Assembly (NCBI RefSeq): GCF_000993825.1
Contig: NZ_CP011114.1
Coordinates: 3,906,001 to 3,970,000 of the forward strand
Direction of reading: 5' to 3'
DNA length: 64,000 nucleotides
Origin: Paenibacillus durus ATCC 35681
GTDB lineage: Bacteria > Bacillota > Bacilli > Paenibacillales > Paenibacillaceae
Part shown: one piece after another, positions 52,510-61,939 of the stretch
Layout: each line of letters begins with the position of its first letter
Numbering within the stretch: the first letter of the stretch is position 1
Notes under the pieces: generated by a model
What the model saw: only the letters and a program-made list of their open reading frames with translations
What the model was told of the DNA's origin: nothing
Databases searched by the model: none
Translations under genes and position numbers: made by a program

Positions 52510-53466
52510 TTAGTAAAGACCTTCACCCTCATTTAGTTTCTTCACAATAAAGTTAACCGTGACGAGCAAGATAACGTTGATAACTGAGTTAAACAACCCT
52601 ACTGCGGATGAGTATGCGTAGTCGCCGGCCTGTAAACCGATCTTGTAAACGTAAGTCGGAATAATCTCCGCTGTCGGCAGGTTCGTTGCCGTTTGCATTA
52701 AGTAAGCCTTTTCAAAACCAATCGACATAATGTTGCCCGCTGCAAGGATAAATACAATGGCCATAATCGGGCGAATGATTGGGAGATCAATATGACGGAT
52801 TCTTTGAAGAAGATTAGCGCCATCCAGATTTGCCGCATTATGCAGCTCGGGATCAACGTTGGCAAGAGCGGCTACATAGATAATTGAAGCCCAGCCCGCA
52901 CCCGTCCAAATATCCGAAAGAATATAAATCCAGCGGAAATACTCCGGTTTGGACATGAACATAATCGGTTCATTGGTAATCAAGCTAAACAGCTGGTTGA
53001 TCGGTCCTGTCGGGGACAAGAAGATAAACAGCATCCCAACCACAACGACAACGGAAATGAAATTAGGGGCATACAATAACAATTGAATGTTCTTTTTGAC
53101 TCCAGCCCTACGCACCTGATTCAACATCAAAGCAAGCAGGATGGGGACGGGAAAGCCCAAAATCAAACCAAAAAGACTTAATTTAAGCGTATTCATAAAT
53201 ATAACTGTAAAATTAGGAGAAGATAGGAATTTCTCGAAGTTATGCAAACCTACCCATTCACTTCCCATAATTCCTTTGATCGGGCTGAAATCTTTAAAGG
53301 CGATAATTGCTCCATACATAGGACCGTATTTAAAAATCAGGGTCAGGATTAGAGCCGGTGCGAGCATTAAATAAAGAAAGTAATGCTTCTTCAAATATTC
53401 AAACGTGTTGCTCTTTTGTCTTATCACCGTTTTTTTTCTGTAATCCACTTGTACTGAGTTCTGCAT
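52510..53466 (-). CDS. LplB/YteP-type ABC permease
   Basis: A 318-residue membrane subunit with six helices. N-terminal basic segment (QVDYRKKTVIRQKSNTFEYL), PMYGAIIAFKDFSPIKGIMGSEWVGLHNF, and EAA-like DPELHNAANLDGANLLQRIRHIDLPIIRP. ATG 53466 is preferred over 53481 because GGAGG lies 8 bases upstream. First gene of the operon. Confidence 0.93.
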   Translation of the reverse strand: MQNSVQVDYRKKTVIRQKSNTFEYLKKHYFLYLMLAPALILTLIFKYGPMYGAIIAFKDFSPIKGIMGSEWVGLHNFEKFLSSPNFTVIFMNTLKLSLFGLILGFPVPILLALMLNQVRRAGVKKNIQLLLYAPNFISVVVVVGMLFIFLSPTGPINQLFSLITNEPIMFMSKPEYFRWIYILSDIWTGAGWASIIYVAALANVDPELHNAANLDGANLLQRIRHIDLPIIRPIMAIVFILAAGNIMSIGFEKAYLMQTATNLPTAEIIPTYVYKIGLQAGDYAYSSAVGLFNSVINVILLVTVNFIVKKLNEGEGLY

Positions 53467-53829
53467 TGCCTTTACCTCCATTCTTGTACAATTTTATATT
53501 TCAATGCAGTAAGAGAACAAAAGAAAGGGCTTTCATTAACACTTATTTCCTTCTGCATTTACAATTTATCAAAGACTTCAGCGTGCGTCAATACATTTTG
53601 TAAAAAATAAATTGTTCATTTGCCAATTAAAACGTTTATTAAAAAGCGCAATTTTCTTCGTTAAAATGCAAAAAATGCAATATTTTATCTAAATTAATCT
53701 ATTAAATCCTCTTGGTATCTCCGAAACTAGCAGAAAAAATAAGAATGTTTTGCACACTAAAACGAAATAAAATGTAAACTAAATTGTGCATTTGTGAAAT
53801 TCAAAATCTCCGGTTAATAAGCCCGATAA
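53467..53829. other. AT-rich upstream region of the Lpl-type importer operon
   Basis: About 360 bp with no supported gene. It is very AT-rich, with long A and T runs. A symmetric cre-like element ATTAAAACGTTTATT at 53626-53640 lacks the conserved outer G and C, so catabolite control is only possible. The promoter for the lplB-type gene should lie here. Confidence 0.4.
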
Positions 53830-53898
53830 AATAACCTGCCGCACCACATGGCTTAGCCTTCTTACGGCATTCACGCTTGCAGTTTGCAGCAGGTTATT
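53830..53898 (-). terminator. Long hairpin at the end of the sugar-acid cluster
   Basis: AATAACCTGC (53830-53839) and GCAGGTTATT (53889-53898) are exact complements 49 bp apart, two bases past the stop of the mutarotase-like gene. The minus-strand tail is TTTTATC. Long for an intrinsic terminator but placed as one. Confidence 0.45.
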
Positions 53899-53899
53899 G

Positions 53900-54865
53900 T
53901 TAACCCGGATTCTTGAGTTCCGAGCCATTGTTATATTCATTGTTCAAATACGGACGGATCGCCGATTCCAATTCGTTTTCATTGTCCAATGACAAGCTTG
54001 CATTTCCAATCAATTTCCAACTTTCCGTATGCGATACCGTCTCCCGCGGCGCTACGATCTTTAATTCACCCAGCGTCTCCAATTCCAGAAAAAGATGATT
54101 CGTACAGCATTCAAACGAAACTCCATAATCCGGATAAACCGCATGAACGTTGTGCTGGTAGCTTTTGATAAATAAATGGCCCTTGTTGTAATAGGCGGCC
54201 CAGCCCTCATCATTATTGGTTCCGAATTTAAAAGGTTTCGCTGTTGCATCCTGCTGCAGCAGGATATAATGCTCCCCCCAATAGACACGGTGGTCATTCA
54301 TTTGACTTTTGGGCCATAAAGCGAGCACACGATTTGGAAGTTCGAGCGTCTCTCGTTTCGCCTGGGGAATGATCGCTTTACCGCCCTCAGCCATGACCGA
54401 CAAGGCCCAGGGAGCAAAGGTGACCGGCCAGGCCCCCGTATTGGTAATACGATGATTAATCGTAACTTCGCCGCTTTCGGGATTCATCTGCACCTCAATC
54501 TCTTTTTGCACATGGGTCCAGGTTTCCGCATCAGGGGTCAGCACAATGCCATTTCCGGCCGTTCGCCACCGCACGGGTCCATTATCCGGGTATGTCGTTC
54601 GGGGGACAGACTCCGGGCTCGTCCACAGCCGGTGTCCTCCGTAAATATGCCATTCGCCTCCGCCGACAACCGAGAAATCCCCGCCTGCTTCTTTAAACTG
54701 CCGCTCGGTATCTTCAAAGAATACATTACCGCCGCCAGTAAAGCCGAAGCGGATAATTCTCGGTCCGAACTCTACCGTTGCGACGAGGCTTATCGTGCCG
54801 TTTGTAACTTCCACACATTTTCCATAGTTCCTATAAATAATGGGCCGCACGCATAGCTCTGCCAT
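53900..54865 (-). CDS. Aldose-epimerase-like protein (DUF4380 type)
   Basis: A 321-residue protein with the galactose-mutarotase-like beta-sandwich: TISLVATVEFGPRIIRFGF, GGGEWHIYGGHRLWTSPESVPRTTYPDN, VTINHRITNTGAWPVTFAPWALSVMAEGG and FGTNNDEGWAAYYNKGHLFIK. This is the pattern of DUF4380 carbohydrate-binding/epimerase-like proteins. The histidine in YGGHRLW is where mutarotases place a catalytic residue. Last gene of the minus-strand catabolic operon, 17 bp after a permease gene. Confidence 0.78.
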   Translation of the reverse strand: MAELCVRPIIYRNYGKCVEVTNGTISLVATVEFGPRIIRFGFTGGGNVFFEDTERQFKEAGGDFSVVGGGEWHIYGGHRLWTSPESVPRTTYPDNGPVRWRTAGNGIVLTPDAETWTHVQKEIEVQMNPESGEVTINHRITNTGAWPVTFAPWALSVMAEGGKAIIPQAKRETLELPNRVLALWPKSQMNDHRVYWGEHYILLQQDATAKPFKFGTNNDEGWAAYYNKGHLFIKSYQHNVHAVYPDYGVSFECCTNHLFLELETLGELKIVAPRETVSHTESWKLIGNASLSLDNENELESAIRPYLNNEYNNGSELKNPG

Positions 54866-54882
54866 TTTGAACCCCTCGCAAG

Positions 54883-55683
54883 TTATTCCTCAGTAATAGC
54901 CTTCGAATTCCGCTGCGCAAACAGTCTGCTGCCCGCGATCGCGATCAAGCATAACGAAAATAAGACGATCAACGTATAGACCGCATTAATCTGCGGCGAA
55001 TAGCCGTGACGGATCATGGACCAGATGAGCATAGGCAGGGTATTGTCCGTTCCAATCAGAAAGAAGGATACAACTACTTCGTCAAATGAAATCGTCAGCC
55101 CGAGCAGCGCTCCGGCCAGCACCGCGCTTCTGATATTCGGGAGTGTAATGAGCAGAAAGGTCCGCATCGGCGAGGCACCCAGATCCATAGATGCAAACTC
55201 CAGATTCCGATCAAATCTTTTCAAACGGTCCATAACCAGAAACATTACAACTGGTGTAATAAACGTGATATGCCCGATAATGACAGTCATCAGAGAAGCA
55301 TCCACCTTCAGAAACTTGAACAGCAGATTGAGTGATGTCCCAATAATAATTCCCGGTAAAATGTACGGAAGAAGAATCAAAAATTGCAGGAATGTTCCCC
55401 CGCGTATCCGGTACCGCTGAAACAAGTAGGCCGCCAGTGTACCAAAGACAATTGCGCACAACGTGGCAGGCAGGCTAACTATTAAACTGTTTTTCGCGGC
55501 AACCCAGAGCTCCGTATTCGAGAACAACCCCCTGTACCAATCGAATGTCAGCTTCTTGATCGGCAGAACCTGGACTTTCGATTCATTGAAGGAGAACAGG
55601 ATCGTCACCAGAATCGGAAGATACAAGAAGGTGTATACGATGAACGCAAACAATAGCGCTCCCACATATTTCAAATACTTCAT
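54883..55683 (-). CDS. Spermidine/putrescine-type ABC permease (PotC family)
   Basis: A 266-residue membrane subunit with six helices. EAA loop EFASMDLGASPMRTFLLITLPNIRSAVLAG, and ISFDEVVVSFFLIGTDNTLPMLIWSMIRHG as in PotC. GGAGG ribosome site. It follows the PotB-type gene by 11 bp. The enzyme neighbours suggest a sugar-acid or sugar-phosphate cargo, not polyamine. Confidence 0.92.
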   Translation of the reverse strand: MKYLKYVGALLFAFIVYTFLYLPILVTILFSFNESKVQVLPIKKLTFDWYRGLFSNTELWVAAKNSLIVSLPATLCAIVFGTLAAYLFQRYRIRGGTFLQFLILLPYILPGIIIGTSLNLLFKFLKVDASLMTVIIGHITFITPVVMFLVMDRLKRFDRNLEFASMDLGASPMRTFLLITLPNIRSAVLAGALLGLTISFDEVVVSFFLIGTDNTLPMLIWSMIRHGYSPQINAVYTLIVLFSLCLIAIAGSRLFAQRNSKAITEE

Positions 55684-55694
55684 GAACAGCCTCC

Positions 55695-56537
55695 CTACTC
55701 CTCAAAGATAGCCTGTACGTTCCCGATTTTGCGCGCTGCCGCAATTACCGCCAATATGAACAGCAGCATAATCATCGAAAGCGCCGCGCCGAGCGGCCAG
55801 TTATAACTGTTGCCGAATTGCGTTTGAATCATGTTTCCATACATAATTCCCGATGTGCCTCCGACCAGCGAGGGTGTCATGTAGTCGCCGAACGAGGTGA
55901 TGAAGGCGAACATAAACCCCGTCACGACACCCGGCATACTGAGGGGAAAGACAACTGTCCAGAATGCCCTTGATCCGCCTGCTCCCAAATCTGCCGCGGC
56001 CTGCAGCAGATTGCCGGGAATTTTCTCGATGGCACTATAGATCGGGATAAAAGTGAACGGTATCGAAATGCACAGCATCGTGATGACGACTGCGGAGCTG
56101 TTGAACAATAGCGACGAGGAAGGCTGTTTTAAGATCCCCGTCAATACCAAGAGCGAGTTAATGAACCCGGACTCTCCCAAAATCGACCTCCAGGAATAGA
56201 TCCGCACCAAATAACCCACCCACAAAGGAGCCAATACCCCAAGAAACAGGATCGTCTTCAAGGTTCCTCTCCGGTGATTGACGAACAATGCCAACGGATA
56301 GCTGATGAGCACCGACAGCGCCGCGACAATCAAAGCCAGCTTGATCGTTTTCCAAAGCAACGACAAGTATATCGGATCTTGGAAAATTTTTGAATAATTT
56401 TGAATACTAAAGCTGTGAATGACCTGGAAATTATCAATGCTCCAGAAGCTGAACAGCAGCATCGCAGAAACAGGCAGGACGATGAACAAGAGTACCCACA
56501 CGGAAATCATAATCAGCATCAGGTTTTTCCCGTACAT
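55695..56537 (-). CDS. Spermidine/putrescine-type ABC permease (PotB family)
   Basis: A 280-residue membrane subunit with six helices. EAA loop GNLLQAAADLGAGGSRAFWTVVFPLSMPGVVTG and SFGDYMTPSLVGGTSGIMYGNMIQTQFG. ATG 56537 has GGAGGAG upstream and starts right after the ATPase stop, so coupling is likely. Confidence 0.92.
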   Translation of the reverse strand: MYGKNLMLIMISVWVLLFIVLPVSAMLLFSFWSIDNFQVIHSFSIQNYSKIFQDPIYLSLLWKTIKLALIVAALSVLISYPLALFVNHRRGTLKTILFLGVLAPLWVGYLVRIYSWRSILGESGFINSLLVLTGILKQPSSSLLFNSSAVVITMLCISIPFTFIPIYSAIEKIPGNLLQAAADLGAGGSRAFWTVVFPLSMPGVVTGFMFAFITSFGDYMTPSLVGGTSGIMYGNMIQTQFGNSYNWPLGAALSMIMLLFILAVIAAARKIGNVQAIFEE

Positions 56538-56538
56538 C

Positions 56539-57624
56539 TTAACTCCTCCACTCTTTGACGATAATCGCATCCTCCGGACGGAAGAACAGATTCACGCTCT
56601 CTCCCGCAGAGAATTTCACATTCCCGTCGTCCTTCTGCTGCTTCATCAGAATATGTGTTCCTCCAGCCTCTCTGAACGTCAACTCTCTATCCGCGCCATA
56701 ATAGGTTTCTTCCACGAAGACCGCGCTGAGACGGTTAACATACCGTTCATCGTCTTTGGAGGTCCGGAGCTTCTCAGGACGGACCGAAATGTAAACATGC
56801 GGCTCTCCCGAGAGATTCGAAGCCTCATTTGTCATCGCTTGAAGCCCGGCGTCACTCACAAAGCGGGTTGGCCCTTCCATTCTTCCTTTAATCAGATTGG
56901 ATTTTCCGATAAAACCGGCAACGAAGCTCGTTTGGGGCATTTCGTAAATCTCCTCTGGCGAACCCACTTGATGCAGCACGCCGTTCTTCATTACGGCAAT
57001 ACGGTCCGACAGGCTCAGCGCTTCCCCCTGATCGTGCGTGATGTACACGAAAGTGATGTCCACTTCCCTTTGCAGATGCTTCAGCACCCGCTGCATTTCT
57101 TGCCTTAGGTGAAAATCGAGCGCGGAAAGCGGCTCATCCAGCAGCAGAACTTCCGGTTTGGAAATGAGTGCCCGGGCTAACGCGACACGCTGCTTCTGTC
57201 CGCCGCTGAGCTGATTCGGAGAACGGTCGAGAAATGGGTCCATACTTACCATCTTCAAGCTTTCGATCACTCTGGAACGAATCTCATTCTTCGGCACCTT
57301 CCTGAGTTTCAGAGGATAGGCCACGTTGTCATAGACTGTCATATGGGGAAAAAGGGCATAGTTTTGAAACACGGTGTTCACATTCCGCTTGTAGGGAGGA
57401 ATATGGTTAGCCGAGGTTCCGGATAGATATACCGCCCCCTCGGTCGCATGATCGAATCCCGCTATCATTTTCAGCGTCGTCGTTTTACCGCAACCGCTCG
57501 GTCCCACAATGGAAAAAAATTCCCCTCTTCTGATCGACAAGTTTAAATTTTTGATTGCCTCGTAATTGCCAAATCGTTTCGTCACCTGACGCAGCTCCAC
57601 TACAGCCTGTTCTTGATTGATCAT
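56539..57624 (-). CDS. ABC ATPase of the spermidine/putrescine-type importer (PotA family)
   Basis: A 361-residue ATPase. Walker A GPSGCGKTT, Q-loop VFQNYALFPHMTV, signature LSGGQKQRVALARALI, Walker B VLLLDEPLSALD, switch YITHDQGEAL, and a C-terminal TOBE domain (YISVRPEKL... FVEETYYGADRELTFREA). ATG 57624 is chosen for GGAGAG upstream. Confidence 0.93.
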   Translation of the reverse strand: MINQEQAVVELRQVTKRFGNYEAIKNLNLSIRRGEFFSIVGPSGCGKTTTLKMIAGFDHATEGAVYLSGTSANHIPPYKRNVNTVFQNYALFPHMTVYDNVAYPLKLRKVPKNEIRSRVIESLKMVSMDPFLDRSPNQLSGGQKQRVALARALISKPEVLLLDEPLSALDFHLRQEMQRVLKHLQREVDITFVYITHDQGEALSLSDRIAVMKNGVLHQVGSPEEIYEMPQTSFVAGFIGKSNLIKGRMEGPTRFVSDAGLQAMTNEASNLSGEPHVYISVRPEKLRTSKDDERYVNRLSAVFVEETYYGADRELTFREAGGTHILMKQQKDDGNVKFSAGESVNLFFRPEDAIIVKEWRS

Positions 57625-57690
57625 GGGGTCTCTCCTTTCCAAAGCAAGGCTGCGGCCGTAAAGCCGCACCCTTTCATGCAGATGAATCGG

Positions 57691-58830
57691 TTATTGGGCC
57701 GCTTTAACTTCATTCCACAACTTCACGCGTTTTTCAAAGCTTTCCGGGAAAGCTACGTACACAAGGTTGTTGAAATAATTCGGATCATCCATATGCGAAA
57801 CCTTTTTCTCCTCGTCGGTCAGCTTGTTTGCCGAATCGGCATTCACCCCGCCGTAGCTCGTCTTCTTGATCAGCTGCGCCTGAACTTCCGACGAAATCAG
57901 ATAATCGATATATACGTGGACCAGTTCGGGATCTTTGGCATCCTTGCCGATGACCGCATTGTCAATCCACACCAAAGCCCCTTCTTTCGGAATCACTTCT
58001 ACGACATTCTTGCCTTCTTTTTGAAGATCTGTGATCATTGTCGGTCCCATAGAGAAGCCGATCCAGCCTTCGTCGCTTGCCATCAGATTTTTTCCGTCTT
58101 CAAAGCCGGCGTAATAGGTACGAACCAGCGGTTTCTGTTCGAGCAATTTGCTCTTCACTTGATCCAGCTGCTCGTCCGTCAGGTTATACGGATCTTTGAA
58201 GCCAAGAAGCATCGCTGTCATTGCCGTTTGATTAGCCGCATCGTCCAGGGTAACGATTTTTCCGCTGTACTTCGGATCCCACAATGCGTTCCAAGAGTCA
58301 ATCGGTTCTTTGATTTTATCCGTGTTGACCATCATAGGCAGCGAACCCCAGGCAAACGGAACCGCATAGGTCTTTCCGTCCTTTACTACGTGCTTATCGT
58401 TGAGCGACTTCATATTTGCGATTAGCTGATTTGTATTCGGGAGCTTCGCCAAGTCAATCGGTTGAATCAAATTCATTTTGTAGTATCGGTTCACGGACCC
58501 GCCATCCATGAAAATCAGGTCGTACTTTACAGAACCGGACGCTGCTTTGGCGAACATTTCATCAACGCTGCCGGCATAAGTGACTTTAACGGTTACGCCG
58601 TATTTTTGTTCAAAAGGCTTCACCCATTCATCTTCCTGATATCCTTCCCAGGACAGCACATTAATCGTTTCACCTTTGAACTTCGCCACATCCTCGCCGC
58701 CATTTGCGGGAGCAGCAGAGCTTGCCGTTCCGGCGCCTGAATTTGTGGAGCTTGCGTTGCCGCCACATCCGCTGAGCCCAACCAGAATGACTACAGACAT
58801 CAGAACAATCAGTACATGTTTCAGTTTCAT
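57691..58830 (-). CDS. Substrate-binding lipoprotein of the PotD family
   Basis: A 379-residue extracellular lipoprotein with lipobox VVILVGLSGC (Cys near 22). INVLSWEGYQEDEWVKPFEQKYGVTVKVTYAGS and later YDLIFMDGGSVNRYYKMNLIQPID and VAFPESFEKR are PotD-type. ATG behind GGGAGG. The usual polyamine-binding acidic residues were not checked, and the neighbours argue for another ligand. Confidence 0.9.
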   Translation of the reverse strand: MKLKHVLIVLMSVVILVGLSGCGGNASSTNSGAGTASSAAPANGGEDVAKFKGETINVLSWEGYQEDEWVKPFEQKYGVTVKVTYAGSVDEMFAKAASGSVKYDLIFMDGGSVNRYYKMNLIQPIDLAKLPNTNQLIANMKSLNDKHVVKDGKTYAVPFAWGSLPMMVNTDKIKEPIDSWNALWDPKYSGKIVTLDDAANQTAMTAMLLGFKDPYNLTDEQLDQVKSKLLEQKPLVRTYYAGFEDGKNLMASDEGWIGFSMGPTMITDLQKEGKNVVEVIPKEGALVWIDNAVIGKDAKDPELVHVYIDYLISSEVQAQLIKKTSYGGVNADSANKLTDEEKKVSHMDDPNYFNNLVYVAFPESFEKRVKLWNEVKAAQ

Positions 58831-58846
58831 GTTCTTCCTCCCTTAA

Positions 58847-59875
58847 TTAATCTGCCCAAGAAATGATTGTCTTTAGACCGTTAAGGTTGCCGGCAAGCAG
58901 AATCTCTTTCGCCTCTTCCGGAGATACCACCCGTTCTACCAATGGATTCAACTCGATTTGATTACGCGCCACACATTCGATCGCCCTGGACCAGACGGCA
59001 GGGGAATTGGTCCGACCGAAAATACGGATGCCTTTAAAAATGATTTCTCTGTGCGGAAAATGATCGGTATGACTATCATTAAAACCGTACAAGATAATCC
59101 TGCCGCCTGTGCTGGCATATCGAACCGCATCTTTGACGGTATCCGACAAACCGACGGCGTCGATGACCAACTGAAAGCCACCCCTGTCACGTATGCTCGG
59201 ATGCTCTTTGAGTGCGGCGGACTGCACATCGAATGGGATCAGGTCGTCTGCTCCGAATCTTTGAAGTAATTCCGCGCGCTCCGGAAGTTTGTAAACGACG
59301 CAGATGCGTCCGGCTCCCATCATTTTGGCGATTTGCGTAAAATACAAGGCGGCGGGGCCGTCTCCGTAAATGAGCACATGCTCCCCGGGCAGGAGGCCTG
59401 CATTATCCACAGCTCCAAAGGGACAAGCCATAGGTTCGAAAATCGCAGCCGAAACATCGCTCATTTCAACCGGAATTTTGTGTGCGCTTTTTGCCGGAAC
59501 CCTGACATAATCGGCCCATCCGCCGTTTTCGTTGATCCCAAGCTCACAATAATTCGCGCAAAATTCCGGCTGTGAAGCTTTGCAAAAAAAACATTCGCCG
59601 CAAGGCACCCCCGGATCAATTACGACCCTGTCTCCCTCTTTCAATTCTTTGACATTACCGCCCGTCTCAATTACTTTCCCGGTTATTTCATGACCTAATA
59701 TATAAGGCGGGGAATAGGGGAACTTGCCCTTTATGATTTCAACATCCGTGGCGCAGACACCGGTATAGCTTACACGAACCAGTACCTCGGTGGGACGAAT
59801 CTCGGGAATCGGGACCTCTCTTAGAGCCAGAATCCCGTCCCCTTCCCATATAAGTGCTCTCATCATGCCCGCCAT
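58847..59875 (-). CDS. Zinc-dependent medium-chain dehydrogenase
   Basis: A 342-residue oxidoreductase. Catalytic zinc ligands in TGVCATD and LGHEITG (GHE), structural zinc cysteines in CGECFFCKASQPEFC, and the nucleotide-binding turn LLPGEHVLIYGDGPAALYFTQ (note GDGPAA in place of the usual GxGxxG). It resembles sorbitol, threonine or L-idonate dehydrogenases. GGAGGAG ribosome site. It lies between the binding-protein and enolase-superfamily genes on the same strand. Confidence 0.9.
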   Translation of the reverse strand: MAGMMRALIWEGDGILALREVPIPEIRPTEVLVRVSYTGVCATDVEIIKGKFPYSPPYILGHEITGKVIETGGNVKELKEGDRVVIDPGVPCGECFFCKASQPEFCANYCELGINENGGWADYVRVPAKSAHKIPVEMSDVSAAIFEPMACPFGAVDNAGLLPGEHVLIYGDGPAALYFTQIAKMMGAGRICVVYKLPERAELLQRFGADDLIPFDVQSAALKEHPSIRDRGGFQLVIDAVGLSDTVKDAVRYASTGGRIILYGFNDSHTDHFPHREIIFKGIRIFGRTNSPAVWSRAIECVARNQIELNPLVERVVSPEEAKEILLAGNLNGLKTIISWAD

Positions 59876-59938
59876 TATATCTCCTCCATTGGCATTCTGG
59901 CTTTCAATTGACGGTTTTACGGAAATAAGCCCCTGGTT

Positions 59939-61078
59939 CTATCGGTCACAGCGGTATTTCTCCAGCGCCTCTTCATTCAACTCAACGCCCAAACCGGGCT
60001 TGTCGGTAACTTCGGCATACCCGTCCTTGACGGTAACGTCGCTAAGCAGCATTTCCAGACGGATTGGCGTCTCGGCTACACAGTATTCCAGCAAAGCGCC
60101 GTTCGGTATGGCCGTGACCAAATGCAGGGAGGCGGCCACAACGATTCCGCTGCTCCAGGCATGGGGCACACAGGTAATATGGTGCGCATGGGCAAGCTGG
60201 GCAATTCTCTTCGCTTCGCTGAGTCCTCCGCAGCGGGTCACATCCGGCTGGACAATATCGACTCCGCCTTGCTCGATCAGCTCTTTGAAGCCGTAGCGCG
60301 TCGTTTCATTTTCTCCGCCGGCGATGCGGATGGAGGTTGATTCCGCCAATTTGCGGTATCCTTCGTAATCGTCGGCAAAGAGCGGTTCTTCGATCCAGTA
60401 AGGAGCGAAAGGCTCAAGCTCTTTGACGAGCGCCATACGCGAGGCGGCGTCGATCGGGTGGTCGTCGGACGGGATAAAGCCGAGATCGAACAACAAATCA
60501 ATGTTCGGCCCCGCCGCTTCGCGGGACGCTTTTACCAATTCCACAATCTCCCGGTTACCCTGCTCGAATCCGCCCCAGCCCAGTTTGATCGCCGTATAGC
60601 CTTGCTCGGCCCACTTCTTCGTTTCGTCATAGGCCTCCTGCGGGGTATAAGGCATCAAGGTGCTTGCATACGCCCGAACCTTGCCGCGCTGCGCGCCTCC
60701 AAGCAGCTTGTACACCGGCAGATTCAGTGCCTTGCCCATAATATCCCACAGTGCGATATCAATCCCGCTGATGGCATGGATGACGACTCCCCTTCTGCCA
60801 TAGAACGTGCTTCCAACATACAGCTTCTCCCAGATGCGTTCGATTTCGAAAGGATTCTCTCCAATAAGCATTTCCCCAAGCCCTCGGCAAATGCGGTGGG
60901 AGGAAGGCGTATCAATAATGGATTTGACTACCCACGGAGCCGAATCCACTTCGCCAATCCCGGTAATTCCTTCATCCGTATGCACCTTAATAATGATTCC
61001 ATCCTGGGCACTGTCATTGATTAATTCAATCGTACTGCTTTGTCTTACAGGGATTGCTTCGACTTTTGTGATTTTCAC
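59939..61078 (-). CDS. Mandelate racemase/muconate lactonising-type enzyme (probable sugar-acid dehydratase)
   Basis: A 379-residue enolase-superfamily enzyme. N-terminal cap with IDTPSSHRICRGLGEMLIG. Barrel residues: Lys165 (AIKLGWG), metal ligands Asp198 (LLFDLGF), Glu230 (YWIEEPLF) and Glu256 (AGGENE), and Asp279-His306 (QPDVTRCGG, CVPHAWSSG). The usual KxK becomes K-L-G, so the base on one side may be absent. Such enzymes dehydrate aldonates or epimerise. It starts at GTG 61078 behind AGGAGG and is first of the operon. Confidence 0.9.
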   Translation of the reverse strand: MKITKVEAIPVRQSSTIELINDSAQDGIIIKVHTDEGITGIGEVDSAPWVVKSIIDTPSSHRICRGLGEMLIGENPFEIERIWEKLYVGSTFYGRRGVVIHAISGIDIALWDIMGKALNLPVYKLLGGAQRGKVRAYASTLMPYTPQEAYDETKKWAEQGYTAIKLGWGGFEQGNREIVELVKASREAAGPNIDLLFDLGFIPSDDHPIDAASRMALVKELEPFAPYWIEEPLFADDYEGYRKLAESTSIRIAGGENETTRYGFKELIEQGGVDIVQPDVTRCGGLSEAKRIAQLAHAHHITCVPHAWSSGIVVAASLHLVTAIPNGALLEYCVAETPIRLEMLLSDVTVKDGYAEVTDKPGLGVELNEEALEKYRCDR

Positions 61079-61118
61079 GTCATATCTCCTCCTGCCGGGT
61101 GTAATGTTTCATGACAAT

Positions 61119-61168
61119 AATATAGAGTGTCATTTGTAGATTGTCAACAATCTATTTTGGTGTATAAT
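61119..61168. promoter_or_regulatory. Face-to-face divergent promoters of the sugar-acid cluster
   Basis: Plus strand: TTGTCA (61141-61146), 16-base spacer, TATAAT (61163-61168) for the GntR gene. Minus strand: TTGACA (complement of 61142-61147), 17-base spacer, TATATT (complement of 61119-61124) for the dehydratase operon. The -35 boxes overlap. Confidence 0.75.
61137..61154. promoter_or_regulatory. GntR operator 1 (18-bp palindrome over both -35 boxes)
   Basis: TAGATTGT-CA-ACAATCTA, two exact 8-base arms. It sits across both -35 elements, so one bound dimer would block both directions. Confidence 0.75.
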
Positions 61169-61234
61169 ATGCTTATCACTGCTCACAGGGTAATTAATCT
61201 CGTTGACAGTATTTTATTGAAGCAAGTACATTGT

Positions 61235-61250
61235 TTATTGTAAACAATAA
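61235..61250. promoter_or_regulatory. GntR operator 2
   Basis: TTATTGTAAACAATAA contains the same core ATTGT-NN-ACAAT as operator 1 and lies 18 bp before the GntR start, placed for autoregulation. Confidence 0.65.
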
Positions 61251-61267
61251 TCAGATCGGAGATTCTT

Positions 61268-61918
61268 ATGACAAATCCTAATGATTTGGAAAGCTTTCAG
61301 TTTAAAAAAAATGATACCGTTTCTTTGCGTCAATTTGTTTACCAGGAAATTCGCGAAGCCATAATCAAGGGGCATCTCGAACCGGGGGCCCGATTGCGCG
61401 AGGTGGAGATCTCCAAGCAGATGAACGTCAGCCGCGGTCCGATTCGCGAGGCAATCCGAATTTTGGAACAAGAAGGCTTGGTCATTTCCCATCCTTACCG
61501 GGAGACGGTCGTTGTTGACCTTTCCGAAGAGGAAGTTATTCATTTGCTCGTGCCTACCCGGCGCAATTTCGAATTGTTTGCGGCACAGAAGGCTGTTAGC
61601 GTGCTGACAGCCGACGATTTTGCCTTTTTGGACAACATTATTCTGAATATGCAGGAAGCGAGCGACCAGGATGATCTGGACCGTCTCTCGAATCTGGATC
61701 TGAAATTTCACGAACGGATTGTAGAACAATGTGTTTCACCTGCCATGTTCCGCATCTGGAACAGCATCTCCGGCAAGCTCCACGCACGTTTTCTCATTCA
61801 GGGCTACAGCCATTCCTCCTTGCAAACCGTAGTGGAAGAACATCGTGAGATGCTTCAACTGATTCGCAGTGGAGATAAAGAACGCATCGAACAGCATTTG
61901 CAGACACACATCAAGTAG
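61268..61918 (+). CDS. GntR-family regulator (FadR subfamily, FCD domain)
   Basis: A 216-residue regulator. N-terminal winged helix: REAIIKGHLEPGARLREVEISKQMNVSRGPIREAIRILEQEGLVISHPYRETVV. C-terminal FCD domain (70-216) with LDLKFHERIVEQCVSPAMFRIWNSI, whose aspartate and histidines usually bind a metal, and HREMLQLIRSGDKERIEQHLQTHI. GGAGA ribosome site. Divergent from the dehydratase operon and almost certainly its repressor; the HAD gene follows. Confidence 0.92.
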   Translation: MTNPNDLESFQFKKNDTVSLRQFVYQEIREAIIKGHLEPGARLREVEISKQMNVSRGPIREAIRILEQEGLVISHPYRETVVVDLSEEEVIHLLVPTRRNFELFAAQKAVSVLTADDFAFLDNIILNMQEASDQDDLDRLSNLDLKFHERIVEQCVSPAMFRIWNSISGKLHARFLIQGYSHSSLQTVVEEHREMLQLIRSGDKERIEQHLQTHIK

Positions 61919-61939
61919 CATAAGGAGGCATGAGTTTAG

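Noticed and set aside
53830..53898. Long inverted repeat considered as an IS end or attachment site
   Set aside because: Only 10-bp arms with no transposase or duplication; position right after a stop favours a terminator.
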